Assembly (NCBI RefSeq): GCF_030867145.1
Contig: NC_134421.1
Coordinates: forward strand, 23,815,979 to 23,879,978
Length of the DNA stretch: 64,000 nt
Source: Opisthocomus hoazin
Taxonomy: Eukaryota; Chordata; Aves; Opisthocomiformes; Opisthocomidae
Reading direction: 5' to 3'
Below the pieces are notes generated by a model, which saw only the letters and a program-made list of their open reading frames with translations, searched no databases and was not told where the DNA came from. Made by a program: the position numbers and the translations under genes. Shown here one piece after another: positions 51,401-64,000 of this stretch; within the stretch, counting starts at the first letter, position 1, and every line of letters starts with the position of its first letter.

Positions 51401-52914
51401 GCTTATATATACAATATTAAAAGGTAATTTTTGTTGGTCCTAGCATTTGGCAGAATGAACAGTAGAGTATGTACTGCTTTATTCTGTATAAATGGTTAGA
51501 ATTTACAAAACTTTCTATTTTTGTATCTAACAAGAAATCAAGCAAAATGCTGGCATTTTCTTCCAGCTCTTTATGTTATTCACTCAACAGCATTGAACTA
51601 TATAATTTATGATAAATCATACTTACACCTTTTACTCATTTTCAACTAATATATTAAACTGCATATTATATTTGAATAAAAAAGCCTTAAGGATTTTACT
51701 ACTATTTTTGCAAACTTCAGGTTTGAACAAGTTACATTATTGCTTCCAGATGAAGATTTCAATTGAGATGAATTAGGCTAGTGCTTGTCATTTTTGAAAG
51801 TGTTCAAAGCCCAATAAAAAGGCATGGAAAACAGGGACCATGTGTCTGCTACTAAATGCATGTTAGAAAGCCCTTTCAACAGGAAAACTCAGAACCAATT
51901 AAGCTAATCATGTAGTATTCTGCTGATGAATCCTTTAATCTTTAAATGTCAAGATATTGAATCTTTGCAGGAATCAAAAGATTAGAAAGAAGAAAAAAAA
52001 TTCCAGAGTGCAGAAAAAAGAAAGGAATTTCCAAATGCATAAAATAATCTTGACATGAAAGACAGAATCATTCTAAATATTGCTTGACTATGTTAGAAAC
52101 TCTAGACAACTGAAATGCTTCAAAAGGCTCGTTCACTTCCGAGAATAACCCTTCAGAGGTTTGTCCATACACGTCATTGTAATGTGGAAGGAGAAAGCGG
52201 ATATGTTGCAAAGAAGTCTTGAAACAAAGCACTGTCTTTGAAGTGGGGGCTGAGTGACTGAGAGATCCTAACCCTCAGGCAATTTATTATTTCATCATGA
52301 CATCATCAAAATTAAACAAAAGATTAACCTTTTTGGGTATTTTTTTCTCTTTTATTCCTTACTGCTTGTTTCCAGCACCAAGTTCTTTAAAGACATGCCA
52401 ATCATTTGTGATTTATGGTAGGAACCACTGTGTGTCTAGGTTACAGGGAGATAGAGAAGATTGTGTGAACGTCTGTTCAACTCATGCAGATAATTGGATT
52501 GTTGTGGAAAAAGTTAGGTAGGTAGGCTCTTTACTGCTGTGAAAGGACCAAATTACTGTGAAAAGGTAATATTTCCTTTGAACTTCCTTGTCAGAAATTT
52601 GACCCGCAGGATTGTTGTGTTTTGTACATCTTAGGCAGGGGAATGTGCTCACACTATGGAAATATACAACTGCAAAATGATTTCAGATTATTCTGCATAG
52701 TTGAAAAAGACAACAGGAATAGAAATTGGAGAATAACATGTCCCCTTTACCAAAGATCTGCCCTACAGAGGAGGAAGCTGAGGATGCCTCCCACCCCCCT
52801 CCACCCTCCCTCACAGTTCAAGTGAGACAGAGGTGATAAAGAGCTTGCTTGCCACTTGGCTACCTCACAGACATCTTTTGGGCTGGCAAGAGAGCATCTG
52901 TGGTAGTATATGAA
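48421..52914. other. intergenic DNA, no gene recognised
   Basis: AT-rich. A 160-codon open frame at 49556-50038 has no recognisable domain, and its composition looks random. A perfect 9-bp-arm hairpin lies at 49265-49285. A poly-T run near 50190-50206 and a poly-A run near 50957 were seen. No lumican-like leucine-rich repeat coding sequence was found. Confidence 0.6.
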
Positions 52915-53680
52915 CATATGTGAACCTCATGAAGGTCAATGCAGTCCCAGTATCAGTACAGACTGGATGATGAATAGATTGACATCAGCCCTGCAGAGAA
53001 GGACTTTGGGATGTTGGTGGATAAAAAAATTGGATATAAGCCAGCACTTTGTGCTTGCAACCCAGAAAGCCAGTCACATCCTGGGCTGCATAAAAAGCAG
53101 CATGGCCAGCAGGTCAAGGGAGGTAATTCTCCTGCTCTACTCTGCTCTCATTAAGACCCACCTGGCATACTGCGTCCAGCTCTGGGGTCTCCAGTACAAG
53201 AAAGACATAGATCTATTAGAGTAGGTCCAGAGGAGGGCCACAAAGATGATCAGAGGGCTGGGACACCTCTTTTACGAAGAAAGGTTGAGAGAGTTGGGGT
53301 TGTTCAGCCTGGAGAAGAGAGGGCTCTGGGGAGACCCTGTTACATTCTTTGAATGTATCAAGGGGGCTTATAAGAAAGATGGAGAGACACTTTTTACCAA
53401 GGCCTGTAGTGACAGGGAAAGGCACAATGGTTTTAAACTGAAAGAGTGTAGATTTAGATTGGATATAAGGAAGAATTTTTTTACTATGTGGATGGTGAGA
53501 CACAGGAACAGGTTGCCCAGAGAAGTTGTGGATGCCCCATCTTTGGAAGCATTCAAGACAGGTTGGATGGGGCTTTGAACAACCTGATTTCATGAAATAT
53601 GTGCCTTCTTATGGCAGAGGGATTGGACTAGACAATCTTTGAAGGTCAGTTCCAACACAAACAACTCCGTGATTCCACGT
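52915..53680 (+). mobile_element. CR1 LINE fragment, end of ORF2 plus 3' UTR
   Basis: The translation resembles the C-terminal part of the CR1 reverse transcriptase ORF, including ILGCIKSSMASRSREVILL, YCVQLW, RATKMIRGLGHL and RELGLFSLEKRG, then KLKECRFRLDIRK and RLPREVVDAPSLEAFK. The nucleotide sequence follows the CR1 3' end through GGACTAGACAATCTTTGAAGG to a degenerate terminal GTGATTCCAC. It is 5'-truncated and inactive: the frame is shifted early, and an in-frame TAG at 53222-53224 follows DLLE. Boundaries are within about 10 bp. Confidence 0.93.
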
Positions 53681-56600
53681 ACATTACCAGGGCCCTAAGT
53701 ACATCAGAGCCTTTTGTTGCCAAGACCACACTCTTCCAGAGCCTCTGCCTACCTAGACAGCTACCACTCATTGTCCCAGGAGCTACAGTTAAGCTCAAAT
53801 CCTTGTCCTTTCCCTGGGCTTATTGTTGGGGTTCAGCAAGAGAGGGCATCTGTGCAACGGAAAGCAAGCTGGCCAGCAGTTACAGAGACCTCATGAGCAA
53901 GGTGCACGATCCCACAGCACCTAATGAGGAAGAGCAGAGCTGATCTGGTGACTGTAACCTAGGCTGGCCAACCATCCAATGACAGATGCCCACTGATGAG
54001 GCAGGTCCAAGGTCAAGCTCACATGTCAAGTCAATAAGATAATGACAGGTATAAAATCAGGCACGGCATACCCACAACACAGATAAGGCTGGGAGATAAG
54101 CTTAAATACAACTGCTGGGCCAGTGGGTGAAGATAGCATGGCTGGAGCATGTGGATGAGGCTGGTTAGGGTAATCAGAGCTTGGTGGTGTGCTCAGGGCC
54201 TGGAATGTAGTGTGTTGTCATATATAGAGTTTGCAGAAGTCCCCAGTCACTCCAACAGCCTTGTCTGCAGGTTTCAATGTGGAAAATAGATGAGTTCTTC
54301 CCTGAGGACACTCTCAGCTCCAAGATTAACAGGAAGTTCAGACACAGAAAAGATGACATCTACTAGGCTGAGAGGCACATTGGCATAGAGTAAAATGTTC
54401 AGTGTCACCTGAGTGAATTAGGAGCCCAAATGCTGTTTTCCAAGACGTTGGAAGGCACATTACTGAAAGTGTTTTGATGTGAATATGCGACAAGTCGTTA
54501 GTGGTGGCTTTCAGAAGAAGTATATCATGCTCATTGGTATAGAAAGCACCTTCTTCCCTTCATTGTACTTTGAATCGAAATGTCATGGGCTATCATCATC
54601 TGCACATCTATTCCCCACTTGCTTGAAAGAATGACCCTCGTGTAGGTTCCCTAGAAATGTGACCAGTCTGAGATCACACAAATCTCTGATGGGTCTGGAC
54701 ATAGGGAACATGAGGATGCAGGCTCACATGTGCCCTCAGAACTAGCCTTGCTCATCAATCAACATTTGCACGCCTCAAAAAAACGCTCTTACTAAGTTCC
54801 AAAAATGGGGAAGAGTAAACCTCAGTAGGATAGGGGAAAAGCAGGAAAGCCCCATCAAAACTCTTTTACAGAAGGTGTGGGTCTTTCTAATGTAATTGCC
54901 TTGTTTATATTGTTTTCTGACACCAGGTACTCAGGGTTATTAAATTATTGTTGTGCTAAAAGTTCCCTAATAAATGCAAATATTAAACTGTTAAAATGCA
55001 GTGTAAACCCCTTCCATTCATGAGCAAAGTTACTACAAATGTGTGATGCTCAGCTCTGGAAACAAGAAGGTCTCATTCTGCTTTCATGAGATTGGAACAG
55101 GAGCAATGGATTTTGCTACACCGCAACTGCCTAGCCATATTACTGAAGTTATCTATGGGATAGGAACATGACCTAAATTATAGTGTTGCTCACCGGTACT
55201 GCTGTAGCGAAGTTTGTGTCAGCAGTTCTATGCGAAACCAGCTTTTCCACTTAAAAATTATTACTCTGCTAAAGCCTGGAGTCAGATCTTATTTATGAAA
55301 CACATTTATTTCTCTTTTGAAAACTAAAAATAGTCCATGTATCTTCTTCAAAACTTTAGTGTAAAGTAAGAGTGATATAAGCATACACACACAAACGCAA
55401 ACACACAAAAATTTTGAGAAAATAGTGGAAACAATGAAATTATAATTTGATAAAGTTCAAACTGTGGATCAGCTGATGTCAGCAGACCTTAGGACCTGGA
55501 TGTCTATTTTCTTATTGATGGCCCAGACTATATTCCAGAGTCTAGAGCTGCATCTGTAATATTAAGTGAAATCATGCCATTTTTCAGCTCTGGGCCAACT
55601 AGCATGACTTAGCCCTATCTCTACTGTGACGCTATCATACCCTATGAAACAACGTGGCTTCATTTAAACTCTCTGTTGATAGTGGTGAGTACCAAACCAC
55701 GGCTATGAATTGTTCAGTTCAGGCTAGAATAATGGAAAAGTCCATTCTAATAAGTTAATACTAAAAAAAATGACTTGCCAGTGCCAGGGGCACTATGTGA
55801 TTTACTAGTGTAGGTAGAGCCTAAAGGGGAGTTAAGTCAACTTTTTGCTTATATACAACAATTTTAAGTGTGGTGACATCAATATCTTGCATTGATGTAC
55901 CCAAATATTGGTAGTGCTCTTCCCTGCTTGCTGTCTGAATGCTTTCCAATTTTTTCTTCTCAGTCAGTTGTAATGCTTTCTTCAGCCCTTCATGGCAAAG
56001 TTTATCTCTGTCTTTTTATGTCTTTGAAAAGCTGATAAGATGGAGTTCTGACCTGACTGAGAGTCTGGAGGGGTTGCAATACTTGACTGCAATGTTTTAC
56101 TTTCCATAGCTACAATTCAAAAGAAATTACAACCCAGCATTTGAAGAGAGAAGGAAAGAAATTCCATCCAGGTTAGTTTTATATTGCTGTTCCAAAAAGA
56201 TGAAGCATCTTTGAAAATACTCTTCTGTTCTGTAGCATAACATAACTATACAAGCAAAAGTAATTTTAAATATTAAGAAAACATGAAAAAGACTACTGGG
56301 AAGCTAAAGGGATAGACGTTGATTACAGTTTTTGGTCCAAATCAGTTTGCCATTTAGCAAAGAGACATATGTGTGTATAAATATACAGATACATAATTAT
56401 CTAAGTACAACTGCTAAGGGTTTAGTGAATTCCAAAAAGTACAAAGAAATAAAGAAAAAAGAGTCACACTAAGTAGACAGAGGTCTAAAATCTATGGGAA
56501 CTGAACAATAATACTTGGAAAGTAGTGTATTCTCCTTAATCAACACAGGATGAGGGAAATGTTGGTACAAATTATCCCTTCTTGGGTTGGATGGAGAGCA

Positions 56601-59188
56601 AATTAGTCCTTAAGCACTCTTGTGTCAATTCAAAATAAACCCAAGAAAGCTTGTGCTGCAAAATCTCTTAAATTTTTTCTGTCCTTTCCAATGTCTATAA
56701 CTTATACAATTATATATGAAATCTATTGAAAAGCTTTGCTTGACTAAAACAAAAGAAAACTATTCAGCGAGGACTCAGATGATGATCTATTGGAAGCAGA
56801 GGACCGACTCCTAAATTTTTATTTAACCTTTAAAAAAAACCCCTATTTTGGCTTTTTTGCTATTATGTTTTTTTAGAGGTGGTAAGCAAGTGGAAAATAC
56901 CTGTGAGGGAATAGATCAAGACTGTCTCCAGGCTTGTACATCTCATTTTGCTTGGCTCCATTTCTGTGACATTTCTTTGCAGACATTGTGCTGAATACTC
57001 AGCTAAGAGAAGTCTACAGAGAAAATTGTTGGAGAAAATACTGTTCAGACAGTTTACACAAAGTGAGGATATTACCTCACTTAGGAGACTGGCTATCTCC
57101 TGGACTTGAGCTCCAAGGGCAGAATTTCAGTGTCAAAACACAAGTGTCTAATGTCATTCTAGATTGCTTAGATGGGCCTGGCCTCCTGCCACTAATTCAG
57201 GACAAGATAGGTCTCCTCAAGATCCTGAGTCATAGCAGCCAGCCCCACTTGGATCTGCTGTACAGTTCAGGGCATGTCAGACAGTAGTAGATGCCTTTGC
57301 ATCACCAGCTGACTGAAGCCCCTTGACAACAGACAATGGTCTAATTGGAGATGCCTTGTTATTAGGCACCATGGAGTACCATGCTTTGTCATCAGCTGCC
57401 ACCTGAAAAGTGGACAGGTCTTAAGTCCTTTCTCATAACCTGCACAGATGAGCTGGATACCTTAGAGCATCTCACATGATACTAGATGCACTGTTATGAT
57501 GTCTATGTTAGAGATGAATCACTCCCTAGGCTCCATAACTGTATTTACTGGATCCCCACTGGCCATCAGAAATGCTTGGACTCCTAGCACACATATAGAC
57601 ACCTATGTTTGTTGTCTCTCAGGACCAAAGTGTGATACAGTATCTGAGACCATTTGCAAAAAAGGTGGTCTACATCTCACAGAGAAGTGGAGGTAATCTT
57701 AATGAGATGTAAGATGGAGTAATTTATGAAATAAATAACTTTTCTAATGGCAAATTTTATTAAGTGAGATATTGCTAGCAGTGCCATGCAGCCCATAATA
57801 AAGCATTAGTAGAGTTTCTCAACACAGCACAATTCCTAAGACAAAAGGTATTGCATACAAGATGAGGTAAATCCACTCTGGATCTTCTTATGATTAATGA
57901 AGACAAGTTAATCACTGGATTGGAATCTGGTGGTTGCCAAAGCTGACCATTTAATATGGTCAAAAGCATATTTCCAGTCACTATTTCAGAGGAGCTCGAT
58001 GTCCCCAAACAGGAAAGGATGAGAAAATTTGTCTGGAAGGAAAAAATTAGATGAAAAGTAAGAATACCTATACTTAAAAAGAATTTAAGAGATCATCAGC
58101 AAATGCCTTTTTGCCCTGATTTTACAACCAAAAAAGCCAATTTTAGCCATAAGCTTGCTTGTTTCAATAGAAAAGTGAAATGCAACTGGAAGGGAAAGAA
58201 AAAAAGTATGAGACATGAAGAATGAGGAAATACAAAGTATATATAATAATGTCTCTGTACTTCTTAGTAATAAGGCAAATATAAAACTGAGCTACACTGA
58301 AGATAGCAGATTCACAGATAGCATGACTAAAGGTAGCTGGAAGCAGCTGAAGTTTATGATGAGGAAAATAAATTGTAGTAATGTTATAGAACCACAACTA
58401 TGCAGACACAAGACAGTGGGTAGAAATCAAATATAAAAAAAAATCAGTAAACATAGTTTCTCTGCATTTGGAGAGGAGCAGACTGATGTAGTTTCGTTAC
58501 ACTGATGTACTTTTATCAAATGAGGACTATCATGTTCTTTCTAAAGGAAATAACCTAAAAAATATTTGTTAGTGATAGATACTTTTAAACTGAGTTGTCA
58601 TAATAATTTGTACTTCAATGTCTTAAGAAGCCATGTAAGAGATCTTTTGTTCATTTACAGTCCATTTTCATGAGCCTGGGAATACCAGAACACCAGCGTG
58701 TTGTTACTGTTCATGGACTATAAATACGTAGATACTATACCTCAAGGCCATTAATCTGCCATCAGTCCCAGCAAAAATAATGTAAAAATCTGATACCGAA
58801 TTCAGTTGGTAATGAACTAAGTGACAACTAATGTTAGAGTAGATACTAGTAGGTAACTAATGATACAACAGATGTTACCTAGTAAGCCTTTACTTGCTCA
58901 TGAAGTCGTAAACTTGGTGGATAACTGGGTTTTCTGTAGTAGCAGTAGATTCTTCCAAGGTGTTTAATTTTAAAAATTACAATAAACAGTACTTTAAAAA
59001 ACCTCACATTATGTCACTCCCAAACTGTTCCATCTTCATGGCAAGGACAATTTATCACCAAGCATTTATGTTCCAGTAGAGGATCACATCAACTGGCAGA
59101 AGGTCAAATGCTATGTGCTGGTTGTCTGGATACCATGTTCAAAGCTATGGGGTAAGTGGCTGCATGCCAGACCGCTGCTTTCTACATG
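53681..59188. other. intergenic DNA, no gene recognised
   Basis: The first 600-700 bp are somewhat richer in GC, with a TATAAAA at 54050-54056. The rest is AT-rich. A 99-codon open frame at 56988-57287 has no recognisable features. No repeat family identified. Confidence 0.55.
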
Positions 59189-59297
59189 GAATCACAGAAT
59201 CATATAATATCTTGAATTGGAAAAGACCCACAAGGATCATCCAGTCCAACTCCCGGCTCCTCACAGGACTACCTAAAACTAAACCGTGTAACACTAT
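59189..59297 (-). mobile_element. short CR1 LINE 3'-end fragment, inverted
   Basis: The + strand reads GAATCACAGAATCATATAAT, then TTGGAAAAGACCCACAAGGA, then ATCCAGTCCAACTCCCGGCT and CCTAAAACTAAACC. This is the reverse complement of the 3' terminus of a CR1 subfamily. It is about 110 bp long and severely 5'-truncated. Confidence 0.85.
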
Positions 59298-62200
59298 ACT
59301 GCTGTATTACTTTAGGCAAAAGGTTGCAGTTACAGGAACTTACTGGAAGACAAGTGTCTCATTAAGAAGCAGCATGATGCAGAAAACCAGCTTTGCAGGA
59401 GGCGGCAGCACCCACTCCCACTGAGGTCTCACAGAACAGACTGTCCCAGCAGCTGCTGCCCACTGCAGCTGCAAGCACAAGCAGAAACAGTCAACTCCCC
59501 AGGACCTCACCGTACACCCTGCAAGCTGAAAGCTACTGTTCCTGTACAAGCTGTCAACCCTGTTGAGTGCATAAGCCTAAAGTTTCCTGGTATTTGTGCT
59601 TCAATGAGAAACAGAAGAAGATTGATGTACTGAGTGGGGATGACCAGGGTCTGTGCTAACTGAGCGGACCCTCCTTCCTACCAGCCTGGGAACCAGCCCT
59701 CTGCTTCTGAGTGCTGCCTGCAAGTACACATTAGCTGGCACAAGGATGAAAACTGTGATAAATAAGCCTTAGTCAACTGGCAGTCTAAATTACGTCATCT
59801 GCTACCCCAAAGTGTGACCCTCTGCCCACTATGGAAAAGTGTTGAATGCCCATCATAACCTGCCAGACCCTGAAACCAGCCTGGGCAAAAATTGACAGAT
59901 TTTTGTACCAAACCAGAAAACTCCCAAACTTTTCATGTCTTATATCGTGGTTATATGTTCTGTGGAGCATGAACAGGTAAAGGTGTTTTGCTGAACTCAG
60001 TACAGCAGTACCAGGATGAAGCTTAATGGTTTGTGTCATACAGCATGTCGGGATAGAAGATGCAATATCCCTTCTGACCTTAAGCAGCAGCGATCTGAAA
60101 GAAGACCTAATGCTGAGATCAGGGGAAGATGTTTAGCACCCAATGATTTTCAAAGGAGGTCTATGTTTATACAGCATTAGTATATAGAAACAACAGGCAG
60201 TGAGCTAGCCAAGTTTGCCAAGTCAACCTCTTTCTTTTCCTGTAAATTATCTGTACTGTTTAAAATATGGAGCTGCTACTACAATTTTTATCTGTAACCA
60301 CAACTTTCCCACAAATTCAAGAACTCCTTGAGATCCTCTTACATTCTTTACATTAGGAATCATTTGAATGGGTTCATGTTCCAGGGCTACCTGACTTTCT
60401 TTTCTATATAGATCAGCACATTTTAAATACTATCACATGAAGTACAGTATGTATATACAGGAATCTGTTTTAAAAAGAGCAGCTTGCCTTCATCTGTGCA
60501 GTTCTTATAATAAAAGAGCTTTGATCAAGCTTTGAATCGGCTCAAAGGGATTTTGCCACTGACAATTTGAATCAAGTTCGGTCTAGTACAAAAACATTCT
60601 GAAAAGCAATGGAGAGGAGGCTAAAAGTACTAGAATATAGACAGTGTCAAGTTTGAAGCAAAACAGTGAGCAATTTTTCAGAATGAAAAAAACCAACATT
60701 TCATGCTCAGCTAAAATATCTGTTGCGGTCTGCTAATAGGTTGTATCACTATTACCATTTCTGTGATTTTCCAAAGCTGTTATTTCCTTTTTAGGAGAAA
60801 GAAAAAAAAGGATTTGGATCACCACAAACTTTGTAATGCTTATAGTATGTGCTGTAACACTTTCCATTTAACATGTAAGTGCAGTGTAGTTGCTGAACAA
60901 ATAAAATTTCAATTTGGAGTAAGTTTTCAGATGAAAAAATAATAAGCACCTACATCTTTCAGAATCTGGAACTGAATTGTTTTTAGTGGAACTCATTTGA
61001 TGTGAGTCAGCCTTAAGCAATATTTTCAAAATGCTGCAGGACTTCACAAAAACATTCAACTAAGTATTACTGGAGGTTTGAGTTAATAACATATTTTTAT
61101 TTATTCACTATGTGTAGGCTAACAGGCTATATATTCATTATTTAGAGACATGGAAAACTTCACACATAAACACTACACTACCTCTTTATAATTAAGTGGC
61201 TTGCTGTATGGTGCCCATGGAATGGCTTCTCTCTTAACGGTGATGTCTTCACCTCCTGCTGCAGGTAGCCAATTAAAATGTAGTAGCTTTCTTTTCATCT
61301 TCAGAGTAGTATTTAACTTCAATTATGAGTCATCAGTGCATAAACTCACCACTGATTTTATATGGCAATGTGAAAATTTCCACCAGCATTTTCTCTGGGG
61401 CTATAAGTTCCTACGACCCAGATATCCTACTCTTAATTTTGAGCACCCAAATCTTTTGGTTCTTAGGGTACACCTCTGTGTACCAGATGTGTACACAGGT
61501 TTAAGACTAAATGAAAGCAGTTGGTTTAGGTAATATCTATTAGGGCTTAGCAATTTGAGTCTTTTGGGAAAAAGAGAATTAAAAGCAGGCAGATTGGGAA
61601 GAGTTTCCATTTAAGCAGAAGTGCATAGAAGTTAAAAAGCAGATAGTTTTACAGCAGAGAAAAGGCAGAAAGGATATCACTGGTGAGTGAAAAGAGAAAA
61701 TACTGACACTTTAACTCCACAATATTTGAAGGCTAGATCTCACCCACTGCAAAGTTATATACTTGTAGTAAGCTTTCTGATTCATTCACTACAACCTGCC
61801 AGACTTCTTGGCTATCTCCAGCTGTGGAAATATGAATTATCAAGAAAGGAGTTTTGAATCAAATAAAGAGGAATATTTCTTGTTGTGTATCACAAGCCGA
61901 GGAAAACCAGATGAGGATAGGTTTTGATCACACTTCTCATCAAACAAAAAATGACTAAATAAAGAATAATAAGAAAATTAATTTTGGAGAAAACAAACTC
62001 AGACGGCTTAATTAGGAGCACAGCTGCTATAAAGGTAAAATATCAATATGTTCTGACATTATCAGGTATAAAACATATTCATAACTGCTTTTCAACTTAG
62101 ATGTCATAGGTGAATTTACACATTATTTTGTGCATTCCTTGGAAATTAGATAGGCTATGTTCACACGCTGTTTAATGACTTCTGAGTGCTACCAAAAAAC

Positions 62201-64000
62201 CCCCTAAAAAAACAGAAAATAGATCCAGGAAGAAATTACTCACCCAGTTTCACACCCTTTGCTTCAGAAGAAGCTGTTACTCCATTTGCTGGGCTTTAGT
62301 CCCTACCTGCTCTCCCAAACAGAGGTTTATGAGTGCTGCGTGAGTCAGAACAGTAAGATTAGGGAAGCATATAAAAGGATGCTGAAGGGACAGTATTACA
62401 GAACAAAGTGGAGAGATGGCAAAAATCTTGTTAAAGAAAAGGGAAAAATCTATTGATTTATGTCTTATCCTTGGAAGGCATGTGATTCTTCACCTTGACT
62501 GTGTAACTTATACTGCTAATTTAAAACAGTCAACAAGACAGAAACTATATGAATGAAAAAGTCTCAGCTGAAGTTTATGTGACCCAAGTTTTACCATATG
62601 TTAATTGCAAAATGTCATCACACATATTTATAGGATTTCTCTAGAAGTTATAAAGATGTGCACGCTTTGCATTTCTGTTAGTAGAATGAGAAAAGTTATG
62701 TGTACTGGACCGACAGAAATCAATGTAATAACTTGTGTGTAAAAATAACTGTGCCAAAAACATATTAAGCCTGCACTATCCTGTATTTGGAGCCAATGTC
62801 CAATTCTATTTGTACTGCAAATGTAAAACTACATCTATTACCGAAATATTCAAAATACATATGAATTTATTTTAATTTTGAGCTTGTCCTTCAAAAAAAA
62901 TCTTTTATCAGAGAAAACACAGCTAGTGCCTTTCCTGTGAATTTTAAAATTCTCTTTACAAACATTATGCTCCATTGCTCACCTTGCTGTACCTTCTTCC
63001 ACAGAGCAAACCTCAGTATTGCCTTAAAGGGCATGTCTTTCTGTATTAAAAATGTTTTCTTTATTCCAGTTTGTCTTTTGCTGAATGCTGCTTCTTGTTG
63101 CCCCATTTGCAGTTGAGGCAACAGTTTAGGTTTTCATCGATCAGCTGAAACTAGTGAAGTAAATTTCAGATAAGTATCATGCTGTGCATGAGAAACTCCA
63201 TCTGGTCTCCGTTTGTACACATGCAGAACAACAGCTTTGTCCACTTCTACTTTTCTAGTTCTGATACCATGCACACTTCTTCACCTACTTAGCTTAATTC
63301 ACTATTGTAATCACACTGCTTCACATTCACTTATTTGAGTCTTTCTGATAGTGAAGTAGTTAGGGTCTGTCATCAACATGTTTCTTAGCGTGTAAAAGGT
63401 TCTCCCACACCAGGGGGACAGGCGTGATGTCAGAACATCAGAAGTGTAACATTCACTCCCTGTGGGCTGCACTGGCACTCGGCACTCTGTCTTGAGCAAG
63501 TTTGTTTGTTAAATATATTACTGCAGAAGCACAGAAATCTGTAATTGTTTGTCGTCTTTCCTGTTCTTGATGAAGGACACTGAATTATGCCAGGCCTTTA
63601 CGTGCTCCCAGTAACCTCCACTGGCATGGACGCTTACATGCATCAGCAGCAGATTTGAGCGGGAGCCCACATCTAGGCTCCGCTTCTTCAGGAAGCTGCT
63701 AGGGTTTGCCAGCCCAGCCACATCCCATACCATGACTTTTGATAAAGATATCTAGTTGATAACAGACAAGAAACTTGATCTGTATCCACAACAATTAGCC
63801 AGACACTTTAAAATAGTTTGTGCATGCTTTCTATATGCACATTTCACATTTGTGCCATCCAACTTTATAAGGAAGAACTTGCGTCCCATAAAAAGGGAAG
63901 ACATCCACCATTTAGAGATAAGTGAAGCTTCTTATGGAAGTATTAAGACCCACTTTAAACAGTTACTGTCTTAGTGTGTGATTTTTTGGCATTGCCTGGT
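59298..64000. other. intergenic DNA to the window end, no gene recognised
   Basis: AT-rich except for a GC-richer patch at about 59390-59720. Open frames are about 110 codons or less and resemble nothing known. If gene order is as in other amniotes, lumican lies further on, beyond 64000. Confidence 0.55.

Noticed and set aside
52885..53860. Similar short words (GCAAGAGAG then CATCTGTG) on both sides of the CR1 copy, considered as a target-site duplication
   Set aside because: They do not abut the element ends, differ by an insertion, and could occur by chance; CR1 normally leaves little or no duplication.
44433..64000. Search for lumican (LUM) downstream of DCN
   Set aside because: The large LUM coding exon would show as a long leucine-rich open frame; none is present, so the gene probably lies beyond the window.

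Overview
This window is from a vertebrate nuclear genome, almost certainly a bird. It is AT-rich and gene-sparse, with long introns. It carries chicken-repeat-1 (CR1) LINE fragments and one intact multi-exon gene whose protein reads as avian decorin. The species cannot be told from the sequence. No bacterial operons, CRISPR arrays, rRNA, tRNA or viral genes were recognised.

The gene is DCN (decorin), on the + strand from about 6.88 kb to about 45.0 kb. It is a small leucine-rich proteoglycan of the extracellular matrix that binds collagen fibrils and growth factors. I rebuilt eight exons by reading splice sites and codon phase. Exon 1 is non-coding and ends at 6923. Exon 2 (11003-11235) carries the start codon at 11031. 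The remaining exons are 27500-27612, 36702-36915, 37104-37217, 38428-38521, 43024-43162 and 44238 onward, with the stop at 44430-44432. The coding parts sum to 1074 nt, giving 357 residues plus stop. The internal exon sizes (113, 214, 114, 94 and 139 nt) match those I recall for mammalian DCN. All seven introns are GT-AG.

Layout: 1-6.6 kb is upstream DNA with a triple forkhead-like repeat and a small GC-richer block. 6.6-6.92 kb is the likely promoter and exon 1. 6.92-44.4 kb is the gene; most of it is intron, including a 16.3-kb intron 2 and a 9.1-kb intron 3. Inside the introns are a CR1 fragment, AT microsatellites, a 316-bp-period duplication and a pyrimidine-rich stretch. 44.4-45.0 kb is the 3' UTR. 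46.9-48.4 kb is a striking 1.45-kb homopurine tract. 48.4-64 kb is intergenic, with two more CR1 fragments. Lumican, which lies beyond DCN in other amniotes, is not visible, so the window appears to end before it.

The most interesting points are within DCN. A two-codon upstream ORF sits 12 nt before the main start. The glycosaminoglycan attachment region has an EGSAD site in place of the mammalian Ser-Gly, plus a separate SGFG site. The third mammalian N-glycosylation sequon is missing. I found no evidence of a wholly new biological system here.
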